A stretch of DNA of 36,262 nt from Streptomyces sp. CBMA29 (GCF_014596445.1 NZ_MECL01000131.1:1-36262); one strand, 5' to 3'; positions 15,189 to 22,081 are shown, counted from the first letter of the stretch. Numbers and translations: made by a program. The notes: generated by a model not told the origin, from the letters alone.

Positions 15189-15224
15189 CTCTCGCGCCTT
15201 CCGGTCGGCCGTCTGCGGGTCTAC

Positions 15225-15256
15225 GCGTCCATGTGTCCATGCGTCCATGTGTCACG
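15225..15256. repeat. 8-bp tandem repeat, four copies
   Basis: GCGTCCAT, GTGTCCAT, GCGTCCAT and GTGTCACG follow each other without gaps. On the minus strand the repeat reads ATGGACRC and so offers several ATG codons upstream of the enoyl-CoA hydratase. It lies 36-68 bases upstream of that start, in the promoter or leader. Confidence 0.85.
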
Positions 15257-15315
15257 GACATCCCGCGTGTCCCGCGTACCCGCAGCGTTAACACGCGGGC
15301 ACCCGCGAGAGCAAG

Positions 15316-15332
15316 ACACCCCCTGGGGGTAT
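15316..15332. promoter_or_regulatory. CsoR-type palindromic operator
   Basis: ACACCCCCTGGGGGTAT holds a perfect inverted repeat (ACCCCCTGGGGGT, 15318-15330). It has the layout known for CsoR/RcnR-family copper and nickel sensors: a C-tract and G-tract flanked by TA steps. It overlaps the likely -10 element of the next gene, so bound repressor would block transcription. No csoR gene is in this window, so the sensor would be encoded elsewhere. Confidence 0.6.
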
Positions 15333-15335
15333 ATC
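15330..15335 (+). promoter_or_regulatory. Candidate -10 element for a leaderless transcript
   Basis: TATATC ends nine bases before the GTG start codon at 15345. Transcription would begin at or within about three bases of that codon, and no Shine-Dalgarno sequence precedes it. This fits a leaderless mRNA, which is common in Streptomyces. A clear -35 element is not visible. Confidence 0.5.
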
Positions 15336-15344
15336 GTCAACCGG

Positions 15345-15842
15345 GTGACAGCGGACGGCGACGGTACGGCACCCGCGCGTCGGCCGCGTACGCCCCGGCT
15401 GCTGGCGGTGTGCGCGGTCCTGCTCGGGCTGTTCTTCATGCACGGCGCACCGGCTTCCGCGAGCGAGGGGTGCCACGGCGTGGCCGTGACCATGGACCTG
15501 GACATGGACCTCGCGCGGATGTCTTCCGCCGCATCTGTTGACGCGACCGTCTCCGCGACCGTCTCCGTGGCCGTCGCCGCGACCACCCGCGCGACTCCGC
15601 ACGTACGGCCGCAGGCTCCCGCCTCCCACGTCGCCAAGACCGGCTCCGGCGGCACCTGTTGGGCCACGCCCGTACGCGCGCGGGCACCGCTCACCGGCTG
15701 GGCGCAGGTCGCCTTCGCCCTACTGCCGTTGGCGGGCGCGGGGTTGGCCGCTTCCGGCACCGCGCCGTCCCGCGACCGGCGGCGCACTCCGCCGCCGGGC
15801 GGCCGGGCGATATCGCTGCGGGTGTGCGTCGCGCGGACGTGA
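15345..15842 (+). CDS. DUF6153-like membrane protein, probably copper-responsive
   Basis: This 165-residue protein has two hydrophobic segments: LLAVCAVLLGLFFMHG at about 19-34 and WAQVAFALLPLAGAGLAAS at about 119-137. Between them is an extracytoplasmic loop with GCHG at 42-45, a Met/Asp-rich patch (MDLDMDLARM at 50-59) and one further Cys. The MHG and CHG motifs match proteins I recall as DUF6153, a family of unknown function. The start is GTG 15345, right behind a CsoR-like operator. It lies 108 bases upstream of a Met-rich lipoprotein gene and probably shares its promoter. A role in binding or handling metal at the membrane is inferred from these residues and the operator. Confidence 0.72.
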   Translation: MTADGDGTAPARRPRTPRLLAVCAVLLGLFFMHGAPASASEGCHGVAVTMDLDMDLARMSSAASVDATVSATVSVAVAATTRATPHVRPQAPASHVAKTGSGGTCWATPVRARAPLTGWAQVAFALLPLAGAGLAASGTAPSRDRRRTPPPGGRAISLRVCVART

Positions 15843-15950
15843 AGAGGCCCGCCGCGCCGGGGAGTTCCCGGTGCGGTGTCGCGCCCCCACGTCCGTCCGC
15901 ATCGCATCCATACGCGCGCCGCTTTCCGCGCGCTCACCCGAAAGAGCATC

Positions 15951-16844
15951 ATGCGAACACTCCGGCCCGCTCTCCTCGCGGCCACCGCCGCGACCTGCAC
16001 TCTGCTGCTCGGCCTGACCGCCTGCGGCGGCGGCTCCTCCACGGCCGTGTCCTCCGTGTCCTCCACGCCGTCAATGCCCTCCATGCCTTCCATGCCCTCC
16101 ATGAACGGCATGGGCGCCCCGGCCGCCGCCAACGGCCTGTCCGCCGACCGCGACGGCTACCGCCTCGTCTCCCCCGACGCGCGGCTGCCTTCCGGCGCGC
16201 CCGCCACGTACCGCTTCTCCGTCACCGCGCCCGACGGCAGGCCGTTGACCGGCTACGCCCTCGACCAGACGCGGCGGATGCACTTCTACGCGGTCCGGTC
16301 CGATCTCACCGGCTTCCAGCACGTGCATCCGGGGATGGCGAAGGACGGCACCTGGACGGCGCGGCTGGCGGCGCTCGCGCCCGGCGCGTGGCGGTTCTTC
16401 GCGTCCTTCACGCCGGATACGGGCCCCGGCAAGGGGACGGACTTCGTCCTGAGCCGTACGGTCACGGTCCCCGGCGCCGCCTCGTCGCCCGTGCCGCTGC
16501 CCTCGCCCAAGACCAGCGCCACGGCGGACGGTTACACGGTGACGGTGAAGGGCGACGTCATGGCGGGTATGGCCCATCCGCTGGCCGTGACCGTGACCAG
16601 GAACGGCCGCCCGGTGACCGATCTCCAGCCGTACCTGGGGACGTACGCGCACCTGACCGCGTTCCACTCCGGCGATCTGGCGTTCGCGCACCTCCATCCG
16701 ACGACGGCGGTCAACGGCGATCACGGCGGCCCCGAACTGGCCTTCCACGCCGAGCTTCCGACGGCGGGCGACTGGCGGCTGTTCCTCCAGTTCCGCACGC
16801 AAGGCACCCTGCACACGGCCGCGTTGACGCTCCGCGCGGGCTGA
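15951..16844 (+). CDS. Met-rich secreted lipoprotein, probably metal-binding
   Basis: This 297-residue protein has a lipoprotein signal with lipobox GLTAC, the lipidated Cys being residue 25. Next comes a Ser/Val linker and then a ladder of five methionines spaced exactly three apart (SMPSMPSMPSMNGM, 41-54), like the MxxM copper-binding segments of periplasmic copper proteins. The folded part looks like two similar beta-rich halves. The first contains MHFYAV, FQHVHPGM and GAWRFFASFTP; the second contains AHLTAFHSGD, FAHLHPTT and GDWRLFLQFRT. The paired H-x-H-P motifs may be ligands. The start is ATG 15951 with weak AAAGAG. The copper role is inferred from the ladder and the upstream CsoR-like site. 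Confidence 0.8.
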   Translation: MRTLRPALLAATAATCTLLLGLTACGGGSSTAVSSVSSTPSMPSMPSMPSMNGMGAPAAANGLSADRDGYRLVSPDARLPSGAPATYRFSVTAPDGRPLTGYALDQTRRMHFYAVRSDLTGFQHVHPGMAKDGTWTARLAALAPGAWRFFASFTPDTGPGKGTDFVLSRTVTVPGAASSPVPLPSPKTSATADGYTVTVKGDVMAGMAHPLAVTVTRNGRPVTDLQPYLGTYAHLTAFHSGDLAFAHLHPTTAVNGDHGGPELAFHAELPTAGDWRLFLQFRTQGTLHTAALTLRAG

Positions 16845-16897
16845 CGCACCGCCACCACCGGTACCCCGCGCGGAGTTGACTCAGGGCAGCCCGACCG

Positions 16898-17533
16898 TCA
16901 GTGGTGTTCCTGGACGAGCACCGCGAGGGTGTCCGGCTCCAACGCGCGGAAGATGTGCGGCTCGTCGCCCGGATAGGCGATGTAGTCGCCGGGGTGGAGT
17001 TCGACGGGATCGTCCGTGAGGCCGACCAGCGCGCGGCCGGTACTGAGCACCACGTGCTCGATCATGCCGGGCGCGTGCGGGTCGGACTCGCGGGCGGTGC
17101 CCGGCTGTACGGACACCAGGTAGATGTCGCGGCGCGCGTGCGGCGGGCAGGAGGCGAGGAGCGTGGCCACGTAGTCCGCGCGCTCGGCGGCGAAGGCGAC
17201 GCCCTCGCCCGCGCGGATGACGCGGACGCGGGGGCGGGGCGGGTCGACGAGCTGGGCGAAGGCCACGTTCAGGGTGACGCTCAGCGCCCACAGGGTCTCG
17301 ACGCTGGGGTTGCCGGTGCCCGATTCGAGCTGGGAGAGCGTGGATTTCGCGATGCCCGCGCGGCGGGCGACCTCGGCGAGGGACAGGCCCGCGCGGCGCC
17401 GCTCGCGCTGGAGGGATTCCGCGATGGCCGCCAGCGGGGCCCGCCCGCTCTGCCGCTCCCGTCCGCCCTCGTCCGCGCCGCGCCCCGGCTCCCCCGCCCC
17501 CTCCGAACCGTGCGCCCCCTTGTCCGCCGTCAT
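16898..17533 (-). CDS. XRE-family regulator with C-terminal cupin
   Basis: This 211-residue regulator has a charged N-terminal tail. A helix-turn-helix follows at about 38-92 (ESLQRERRRAGLSLAEVARRAGIAKSTLSQLESGTGNPSVETLWALSVTL), then a cupin sensor domain (VELHPGDYIAYPGDEPHIFRAL). This XRE-cupin type is often divergent from amino acid exporters. It faces azlCD across 79 bases that contain two palindromes of identical geometry, so it very probably represses azlCD and perhaps itself. The start is ATG 17533 after AAAGG. The ligand may be an amino acid or related metabolite; this is inference. Confidence 0.94.
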   Translation of the reverse strand: MTADKGAHGSEGAGEPGRGADEGGRERQSGRAPLAAIAESLQRERRRAGLSLAEVARRAGIAKSTLSQLESGTGNPSVETLWALSVTLNVAFAQLVDPPRPRVRVIRAGEGVAFAAERADYVATLLASCPPHARRDIYLVSVQPGTARESDPHAPGMIEHVVLSTGRALVGLTDDPVELHPGDYIAYPGDEPHIFRALEPDTLAVLVQEHH

Positions 17534-17567
17534 CGCCGCACCTTTCGTTCGTCAGAGACGTCTATTC

Positions 17568-17583
17568 GTTCGCCTTGACGAAC
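17568..17583. promoter_or_regulatory. Palindromic operator 1 of the azlC promoter
   Basis: GTTCG (17568-17572), six bases, CGAAC (17579-17583). It extends one further base pair on each side as CGTTCG and CGAACG. It overlaps the candidate -35 element of azlC. Confidence 0.65.
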
Positions 17584-17604
17584 GATCCTCGCTCCGTTCA
17601 TTAT
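17575..17604 (+). promoter_or_regulatory. Candidate azlC promoter
   Basis: TTGACG (17575-17580) and CATTAT (17599-17604) are separated by 18 bases, a fair match to the main sigma factor. The predicted transcription start falls at about 17611-17613, on the azlC ATG itself, so the transcript would be leaderless if ATG 17613 is used. Confidence 0.5.
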
Positions 17605-17612
17605 AGGCGGCG

Positions 17613-18326
17613 ATGCGTTCGATATGGCGAACTCCGGAGAAGGACCTGGTGCGGGACATCGCCCTGGTCTGCGTCGCCGACGCCGTCGTCGGGGTGTCGT
17701 TCGGCGCCATCGCCGTGGGGCTCGGTCTGCCGGTGTGGCTGCCGATGCTGCTGTCGGTGGTGGTCTTCGCGGGCGCGTCGCAGTTCATGTTCATCGGCAT
17801 CGTCGCGGCGGGCGGCAATCCGGTGGCGGCGGTCGTCGCGGGCCTGCTCGTGAACGCGCGGCACGTACCGTTCGGCTTCGCGGTCGGCGACGTCTTCGGT
17901 TCCGGGCCGCTCCGTCGTATCGCGGGCAGCCATCTGATGGCGGACGAGACCGTGGCCTTCGCCCTCGCCCAGCGCGAGCCGGAACGACGGCGGGCGGCGT
18001 ACTGGGCGTGCGGCATCGGCCTGTTCATCTGCTGGAACGCCGGTGTCGTCCTGGGCGCTCTCGGCGGCGGCGCGGTCGGCGACACGGACGCCTTCGGTTT
18101 GGACGCGGCCTTCCCCGCCGTGCTCTTGGCCCTGGTGCTGCCGTCCCTCGGTGACTCCGCGACGCGCAGGGCAGCGGTCGCCGGAGTGGTGGTCGCGCTC
18201 GTCGCGACACCGTATCTGCCCGCCGGACTGCCGGTGTTGCTCGCCCTGGCCGGGGTCGGCGCGGCGCGGGCGGGCGGTCGTCGCGAGGAGCAGGACCCCG
18301 CCGCGCGGTCCGGAGCGGGACGATGA
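17613..18326 (+). CDS. azlC: AzlC-family branched-chain amino acid exporter, large subunit
   Basis: This 237-residue inner-membrane protein has about seven hydrophobic segments and the AzlC core: DAVVGVSFGAIAVGLGLPVW, SVVVFAGASQFMFIGIVAAGGNPVAAVVAGLLVNARHVPFGFAVGDVF and LMADETVAFA. With AzlD it forms an exporter for branched-chain and related amino acids. The ATG start gives the MRSIWRT N-terminus I recall from relatives. GTG 17649, 13 codons in and preceded by GGAGAAGGA, is an alternative. Its stop overlaps azlD by four bases (ATGA). The XRE-cupin protein is its likely repressor. Confidence 0.93.
   Translation: MRSIWRTPEKDLVRDIALVCVADAVVGVSFGAIAVGLGLPVWLPMLLSVVVFAGASQFMFIGIVAAGGNPVAAVVAGLLVNARHVPFGFAVGDVFGSGPLRRIAGSHLMADETVAFALAQREPERRRAAYWACGIGLFICWNAGVVLGALGGGAVGDTDAFGLDAAFPAVLLALVLPSLGDSATRRAAVAGVVVALVATPYLPAGLPVLLALAGVGAARAGGRREEQDPAARSGAGR
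17617..17632. promoter_or_regulatory. Palindromic operator 2, in the azlC start region
   Basis: GTTCG (17617-17621), six bases, CGAAC (17628-17632), the same half-sites and spacing as operator 1, with centres 49 bases apart. It lies over the first codons of azlC, or in the leader if GTG 17649 is the true start. Confidence 0.6.
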
Positions 18327-18646
18327 GTACGGGGACGGGTCTGCTGCTCGCCACCGTCGCCCTGGGCGCGGGCACGTTCGCCTTCCGTTTCGCCGGGCCC
18401 GTACTGCGCGCCCGCGTCACCCTCTCGCGGCGCCTGGAACGGCTGATGGCGCTCTGCGTCGTCGTGCTGCTCGCCGCCCTGGTCGCCACGTCCACCCTCA
18501 CCGAGGGCCACGGCTTCGCCGGATTCGCCCGCCCGGCCGGGGTCGCCGTCGGCGGTCTGTGCGCGTGGCGCCGGGCGCCCTTCCTCGTGGTGGTGCTCGC
18601 CGCCGCGGCGACCGCGGCGGCGCTGCGGCTGCTGGGCGCGAGCTGA
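18323..18646 (+). CDS. azlD: AzlD-family exporter small subunit
   Basis: This 107-residue membrane protein has three or four hydrophobic segments and the AzlD pattern GTFAFRFAGPVLR at about 17-29, then a C-terminal VVVLAAAATAAALRLL. It is the partner of AzlC and its start codon overlaps the azlC stop, so the two are translationally coupled. Confidence 0.9.
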   Translation: MSTGTGLLLATVALGAGTFAFRFAGPVLRARVTLSRRLERLMALCVVVLLAALVATSTLTEGHGFAGFARPAGVAVGGLCAWRRAPFLVVVLAAAATAAALRLLGAS

Positions 18647-18704
18647 AAGCGGTACGGACGTGAGGCGGGCCCCAAAAACCCACCGATCCGCTTCTGACAT
18701 AACG

Positions 18705-18717
18705 TCAACTCCGTTGA
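18705..18717. promoter_or_regulatory. Short inverted repeat upstream of the phospholipase gene
   Basis: TCAAC and GTTGA flank TCC, 120 bases before the GTG start of the secreted phospholipase. It lies in the 190-base gap after azlD, which must hold the phospholipase promoter. It may be an operator; the evidence is only the symmetry. Confidence 0.3.
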
Positions 18718-18836
18718 AGATCGGCTCGATTCGTAGCTGACAGCCGGATTCCAGATCGTGTTACGTGACATGTCTCCGTCGATTCACGCTCGGCAGTCAC
18801 CGTCCGGACGGAGAGACACCCCCCACTGGAGGACAC

Positions 18837-19913
18837 GTGACCGGTCCGCTGTCCCGACGAGTTTCCCTACGACTGCGCACGGCGCTTCTCGGCGTGCTCA
18901 CCACATGCCTGGCGTTCACCGTCGCCGGAGCCGGAGGCGGCGCATCCGCGTCCGCCGCGGACACCGGCTCCCTGCCGTTCTCGGGCGCCACGACGTCCGG
19001 CCTGCACAACACCTACGACCCCGCCGCCTTCCCGTACCTCGCCCAGGCGTTGGACACGGGCACGTCGCTGATCGAACTGGACGTGTGGGACGACTTCTTC
19101 ACCCAGGAGTGGAAGGTCAGCCACTCCAGCCTGACCAGCAACGGCAACAACTGCGTGGACGCGTCCTCGCCGTCGCAGCTCTACACGGGCGGCGCGAACA
19201 AGGACCTGGAGAGCTGCCTGGACGACGTACGCGTCTGGCTCGGCGCGCACCCCGGCCACGCGCCGCTGATGATCAAGCTGGAGATGAAGGCGGGCTTCCA
19301 GGCCAACTTCGGCATGAGCCCGGCCAAGTTGGACCAGTCGATCAGCGCGCACCTCGGCAGCCTGGTGTTCAAGCCGTCCGACCTGCTGGCCAAGCCCGGC
19401 GGCGGCAGCTACAGCACGCTCGACGAGGCCGCCCAGGCGGGCAACTGGCCGACGCGGCAGCAGCTCGCGGGCAAGGTGATCCTGGAGATCATCCCCGGCA
19501 CCGTCGAGGAGAACAACCCGACCGACACGCTGTGGACGGACGTCGAGTACGCCGGGTACCTCAAGGGGCACGTCTCGACCGCCCAGGTCTTCCCGACCGT
19601 GCACAACGTCCAGTCGGGCGACCCGCGTTCGCGCTACTCAGACGCCTCGCTGCGCCCGTGGTTCGTGATCTTCGACGGTGACGCCTCGGCGTTCCTCAAC
19701 GTCGACACGAACTGGTACGACGCGCGTCACTACCTGCTCGTGATGACCGACTCGCAGAATGTCGCGCCCGCCCTGGACGACGTGAATCCGTCTCCCGCTG
19801 ACGCGCAGGCGCGGATCGCCCGACTCGCCGCGGCTCACGCGACGATCGCCTCGAACGACTGGAAGGGGCTTCCCCAGATCCAGTCGCTCGTCCTGCCGCG
19901 CGGCAACGGCTGA
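18837..19913 (+). CDS. Secreted Ca2+-dependent phosphoinositide phospholipase C
   Basis: This 358-residue protein starts at GTG 18837 behind GGAGG. It has a Sec signal (basic RRVSLRLRTALL, hydrophobic core, cleavage around ASASAAD). The mature part is a TIM-barrel phosphodiesterase of the Ca2+-dependent PI-PLC type. Catalytic features visible are the first His in TSGLHNTYDP, the acidic metal site ELDVWDD and the second His in WKVSHSS. Further blocks are PLMIKLEMKAGF, GKVILEIIPGT and RPWFVIFDGDASAF. The family hydrolyses phosphatidylinositol and relatives outside the cell. Strong hairpins follow the stop, so it is monocistronic. The actual substrate is inference from the family. Confidence 0.9.
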   Translation: MTGPLSRRVSLRLRTALLGVLTTCLAFTVAGAGGGASASAADTGSLPFSGATTSGLHNTYDPAAFPYLAQALDTGTSLIELDVWDDFFTQEWKVSHSSLTSNGNNCVDASSPSQLYTGGANKDLESCLDDVRVWLGAHPGHAPLMIKLEMKAGFQANFGMSPAKLDQSISAHLGSLVFKPSDLLAKPGGGSYSTLDEAAQAGNWPTRQQLAGKVILEIIPGTVEENNPTDTLWTDVEYAGYLKGHVSTAQVFPTVHNVQSGDPRSRYSDASLRPWFVIFDGDASAFLNVDTNWYDARHYLLVMTDSQNVAPALDDVNPSPADAQARIARLAAAHATIASNDWKGLPQIQSLVLPRGNG

Positions 19914-19914
19914 C

Positions 19915-19932
19915 GGCCCTGGTTCCAGGGCC
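19915..19932 (+). terminator. Hairpin after the phospholipase gene
   Basis: GGCCCTGG pairs perfectly with CCAGGGCC across a 2-base centre (effectively a 7-bp stem with a 4-base loop), starting two bases after the stop codon. Confidence 0.6.
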
Positions 19933-19950
19933 GGCCGCAGCCGCGCACAC

Positions 19951-19986
19951 CGGCACCCCACGGCGACCGCCGGCCGTGGGGTGCCG
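19951..19986. terminator. Strong terminator hairpin
   Basis: CGGCACCCCACGG (19951-19963) pairs perfectly over 13 bases with 19974-19986, plus one more C:G pair, around an 8-base loop. TTCCTT follows on the plus strand. It lies between the convergent phospholipase and LLM oxidoreductase genes and can act in both directions. Confidence 0.85.
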
Positions 19987-20016
19987 TTCCTTCGCCGGCG
20001 GCCCTTCCCGTCCCGG

Positions 20017-20970
20017 TCAGACGGGGACGGCGCCGCCGAACGCGGGCGCCCGGTAGGTGTCGAGGTACGCGACTTTCGTCCCGGCCGCCTCCTCCCGGTG
20101 CAGGCCGCGAACCGCTGGCAGCGCCGCCGCCAGCGTCCGCATCGACGCCTCCGCCCACGGGCCGCCCGGCACCAGCACCATGTGCCCGATGCCCAGATCG
20201 GCGAAGTGGCGGCAGTGCGCGACGAGTTCGTCCGCCGACTCCTCCGGCCGCAGCCTGACGCTGACGGACGTGTCGATGTCGCCGAGCGGGCGGCCGAGCT
20301 TGCGGCAGTGCACGGCGAGGATGTCGAGCTTGCGGCGGATGGTGGCGCCGCCGTTCGGCACGTCGAGCAGATTGCAGGCGTCGGCGTACCGCGCGACCAG
20401 CGGCAGCATCCGGGCCTCACCGTTTCCGCCGATCAGCACCGGCGGGTGCGGACCGCTGAGCGGCAGCGGACTGGCGTACGGCCTGGCCAGGTCGCAGTGC
20501 GCGCCGCGGAAGGGGCTGTCGTCGCCCGACCACATCTGGTGGGCGAGCCGCAGCATGTCCTCCATCCGCTCGAAGCGTTCGGGGACGCCGGGCGCGGGCA
20601 GGCCCATCGCGGCGGCCCCGTGGTCGGCGTATCCGGCGCCGATACCGAGCCAGGCCCGGCCGCCGGACAGGACGTCGAGCGTAGTGACCGCCTTGATCAG
20701 CAGACTGGGCGCGCGAAGGCCGACCGGGCTCGCCATGGCGCCGAGCCGCACCCGTTCACTGCGTGACGCGAGGAATCCGAGCGTCGTGTACGCCTCCAGG
20801 ACCGCCTCGTCCGGTGAACGTGCGGGGTCGGTCCGCATCAGGCGGTCCGCGACCCACACCGTGTCGAGCCCGATCTCGTCGGCGGTGGCGACGACCCGCT
20901 CCAACTGCCGCGCGGAGCCCCGCGGTCCCTCGGGCCAGGCGTGGTGGGCGACATTGATACTGATCCGCAT
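20017..20970 (-). CDS. LLM-class flavin/F420-dependent oxidoreductase
   Basis: This 317-residue protein has the luciferase-like monooxygenase barrel pattern: ATADEIGLDTVWVADRL, LGAMASPVGLRAPSLLIKAVTTLDVLSGGRAWLGIGAGYADHGAAAMGLP, then HPPVLIGGNGEARMLPLVARYADACNLLD. These enzymes use FMN or F420; in actinobacteria many use F420. The substrate is unknown. The gene starts three bases after the NTF2-like gene stops, so the two form an operon. A strong terminator follows it. Confidence 0.93.
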   Translation of the reverse strand: MRISINVAHHAWPEGPRGSARQLERVVATADEIGLDTVWVADRLMRTDPARSPDEAVLEAYTTLGFLASRSERVRLGAMASPVGLRAPSLLIKAVTTLDVLSGGRAWLGIGAGYADHGAAAMGLPAPGVPERFERMEDMLRLAHQMWSGDDSPFRGAHCDLARPYASPLPLSGPHPPVLIGGNGEARMLPLVARYADACNLLDVPNGGATIRRKLDILAVHCRKLGRPLGDIDTSVSVRLRPEESADELVAHCRHFADLGIGHMVLVPGGPWAEASMRTLAAALPAVRGLHREEAAGTKVAYLDTYRAPAFGGAVPV

Positions 20971-20973
20971 GGC

Positions 20974-21363
20974 CTACGCCTCCGGTCCCGGGCGGTCACC
21001 GGTCGCACTGAGGTGGAGCGCGGCCAACCGCCATACGCCGTCGGTCTCGACGATCGTCTGCGTCACCCGGAAGTACCCGTCCGCGTCCCGCCCGTCGAAG
21101 ACGCTCTGCTGGCCCTGCACCCCGGTGGCGACGGCCGCCCGCCCGTACTGACGTACCGTCACCTCGGCCCAGGTGAAGGCGTCGTGGACGAGCGCGCCGG
21201 ATGCGTAGCGGTCGAGCCACTGCTTCTTGTCGAGGACGAAGCCGCGCGGTCCCACCGCGCTGAAGTCGTCGGTCAGCAGCGCGTCCAGCGCGGTCACGTC
21301 ACCGCGCCGTTCCGCCTCGGTCCATCGGCGCGCGAAGTCCGTCAGCTCCTGCTCGTCTTCCAT
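20974..21363 (-). CDS. NTF2/SnoaL-like protein
   Basis: This 129-residue protein has the cone-shaped NTF2-like fold pattern: DFARRWTEAERRGDVTALDALLTDDFSAVGPRGFVLDKKQWLDRYASG, then VTVRQYGRAAVATGVQGQQ and YFRVTQTIVETDGVWRLAALHLS. Such proteins are small polar-compound binding or isomerase-like enzymes, and many are of unknown function. The start is ATG 21363 with GAGGAGG seven bases upstream, a very strong site. It is the first gene of an operon with the LLM oxidoreductase, so the two may act on the same compound. Confidence 0.9.
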   Translation of the reverse strand: MEDEQELTDFARRWTEAERRGDVTALDALLTDDFSAVGPRGFVLDKKQWLDRYASGALVHDAFTWAEVTVRQYGRAAVATGVQGQQSVFDGRDADGYFRVTQTIVETDGVWRLAALHLSATGDRPGPEA

Positions 21364-21518
21364 GGCCGTGCCTCCTCGCGAGCGGGTGGGAAGCCCCGGC
21401 GACCGCCGAACGCCGGTCCCGGGTTCCCCATCACCCTCCCGCGATCCCCGCCCCCACCACATCGCCCAGCGGTATGCCTCTCCCGTACTCCCCCGGTCAA
21501 CCCGCCCCGCCCCGCCCG

Positions 21519-21534
21519 TACTCCCCGGGGAGTA
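21519..21534. promoter_or_regulatory. 16-bp perfect palindrome
   Basis: TACTCCCCGGGGAGTA is fully symmetric. It lies 156 bases upstream of the NTF2-like start and just before the truncated DUF4291 frame. A related half (GTACTCCCCCGG) is at 21485-21496. It may be an operator for the NTF2-LLM operon; the only evidence is the symmetry. Confidence 0.4.
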
Positions 21535-21556
21535 ACACCCCGCCCCCGCCGCTCCC

Positions 21557-22081
21557 GCGATCGGCCTGCCCGCCGCCCGCGACGGCCGCTTCCCCGCCGC
21601 CTGGAGCCGCGACCGCATGACGTGGATCAAGCCGTCGTTCCTGTGGATGATGTACCGCTGCGGTTGGGCCGCCAAGGCGGGGCAGGAGACGGTGCTCGCT
21701 GTGGAGATCACTCGTGACGGATTCGAGTGGGCGCTTCGGCACGCGTGTCTGTCCCACTACTCCCCTGACGTGCACGCGGATCAGGACGCGTGGCGTCGGC
21801 AGCTCAAGCACGCTCCCGCGCGGGTCCAGTGGGACCCCGAACGGGACGTGCGGCTGCGGCCGTTGCCGTACCGGGCGCTGCAACTCGGGCTGTCGGGTGA
21901 GGCGGTGCGGGAGTACGCGGACACGTGGATCGTGGGGATCAGGGATGTGACGCCGCTGGCGCGGGAGATGCACCGGTTGGTCGGTGTCGGGGACGTCGAG
22001 GGGGCGGAGCGGCTGGTGCCGCAGGAGCGGGCGTACGACGTCGTGCGGGCTGCCGGAGCGGGTGGGCGGGAGTTCGGGTAA
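21557..22081 (+). pseudogene. 5'-truncated DUF4291 gene
   Basis: The body is a clear DUF4291 protein: RMTWIKPSFLWMMYRCGWAAK, then EITRDGFEWALRHACLSHY, ARVQWDPERDVRL and YADTWIVGIRDVT, with a complete C-terminus. The ATG at 21617 would start in the middle of the RDRMTWIKPSF block. Family-like residues continue 20 codons upstream (AIGLPAARDGRFPAAWSRDR) with no start codon, up to an in-frame TAA at 21533. The first 30 or so residues of the family, including the YQAYSP-type segment, are missing. The family is of unknown function. A shortened 154-residue protein from ATG 21617 could still be made, though no good ribosome binding site precedes it. Confidence 0.72.

Noticed and set aside
13819..15294. 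491-codon frame reading TmrB-like protein as the C-terminus of a long protein
   Set aside because: The first 310 codons are a shadow of the enoyl-CoA hydratase; the Walker A motif marks the real start.
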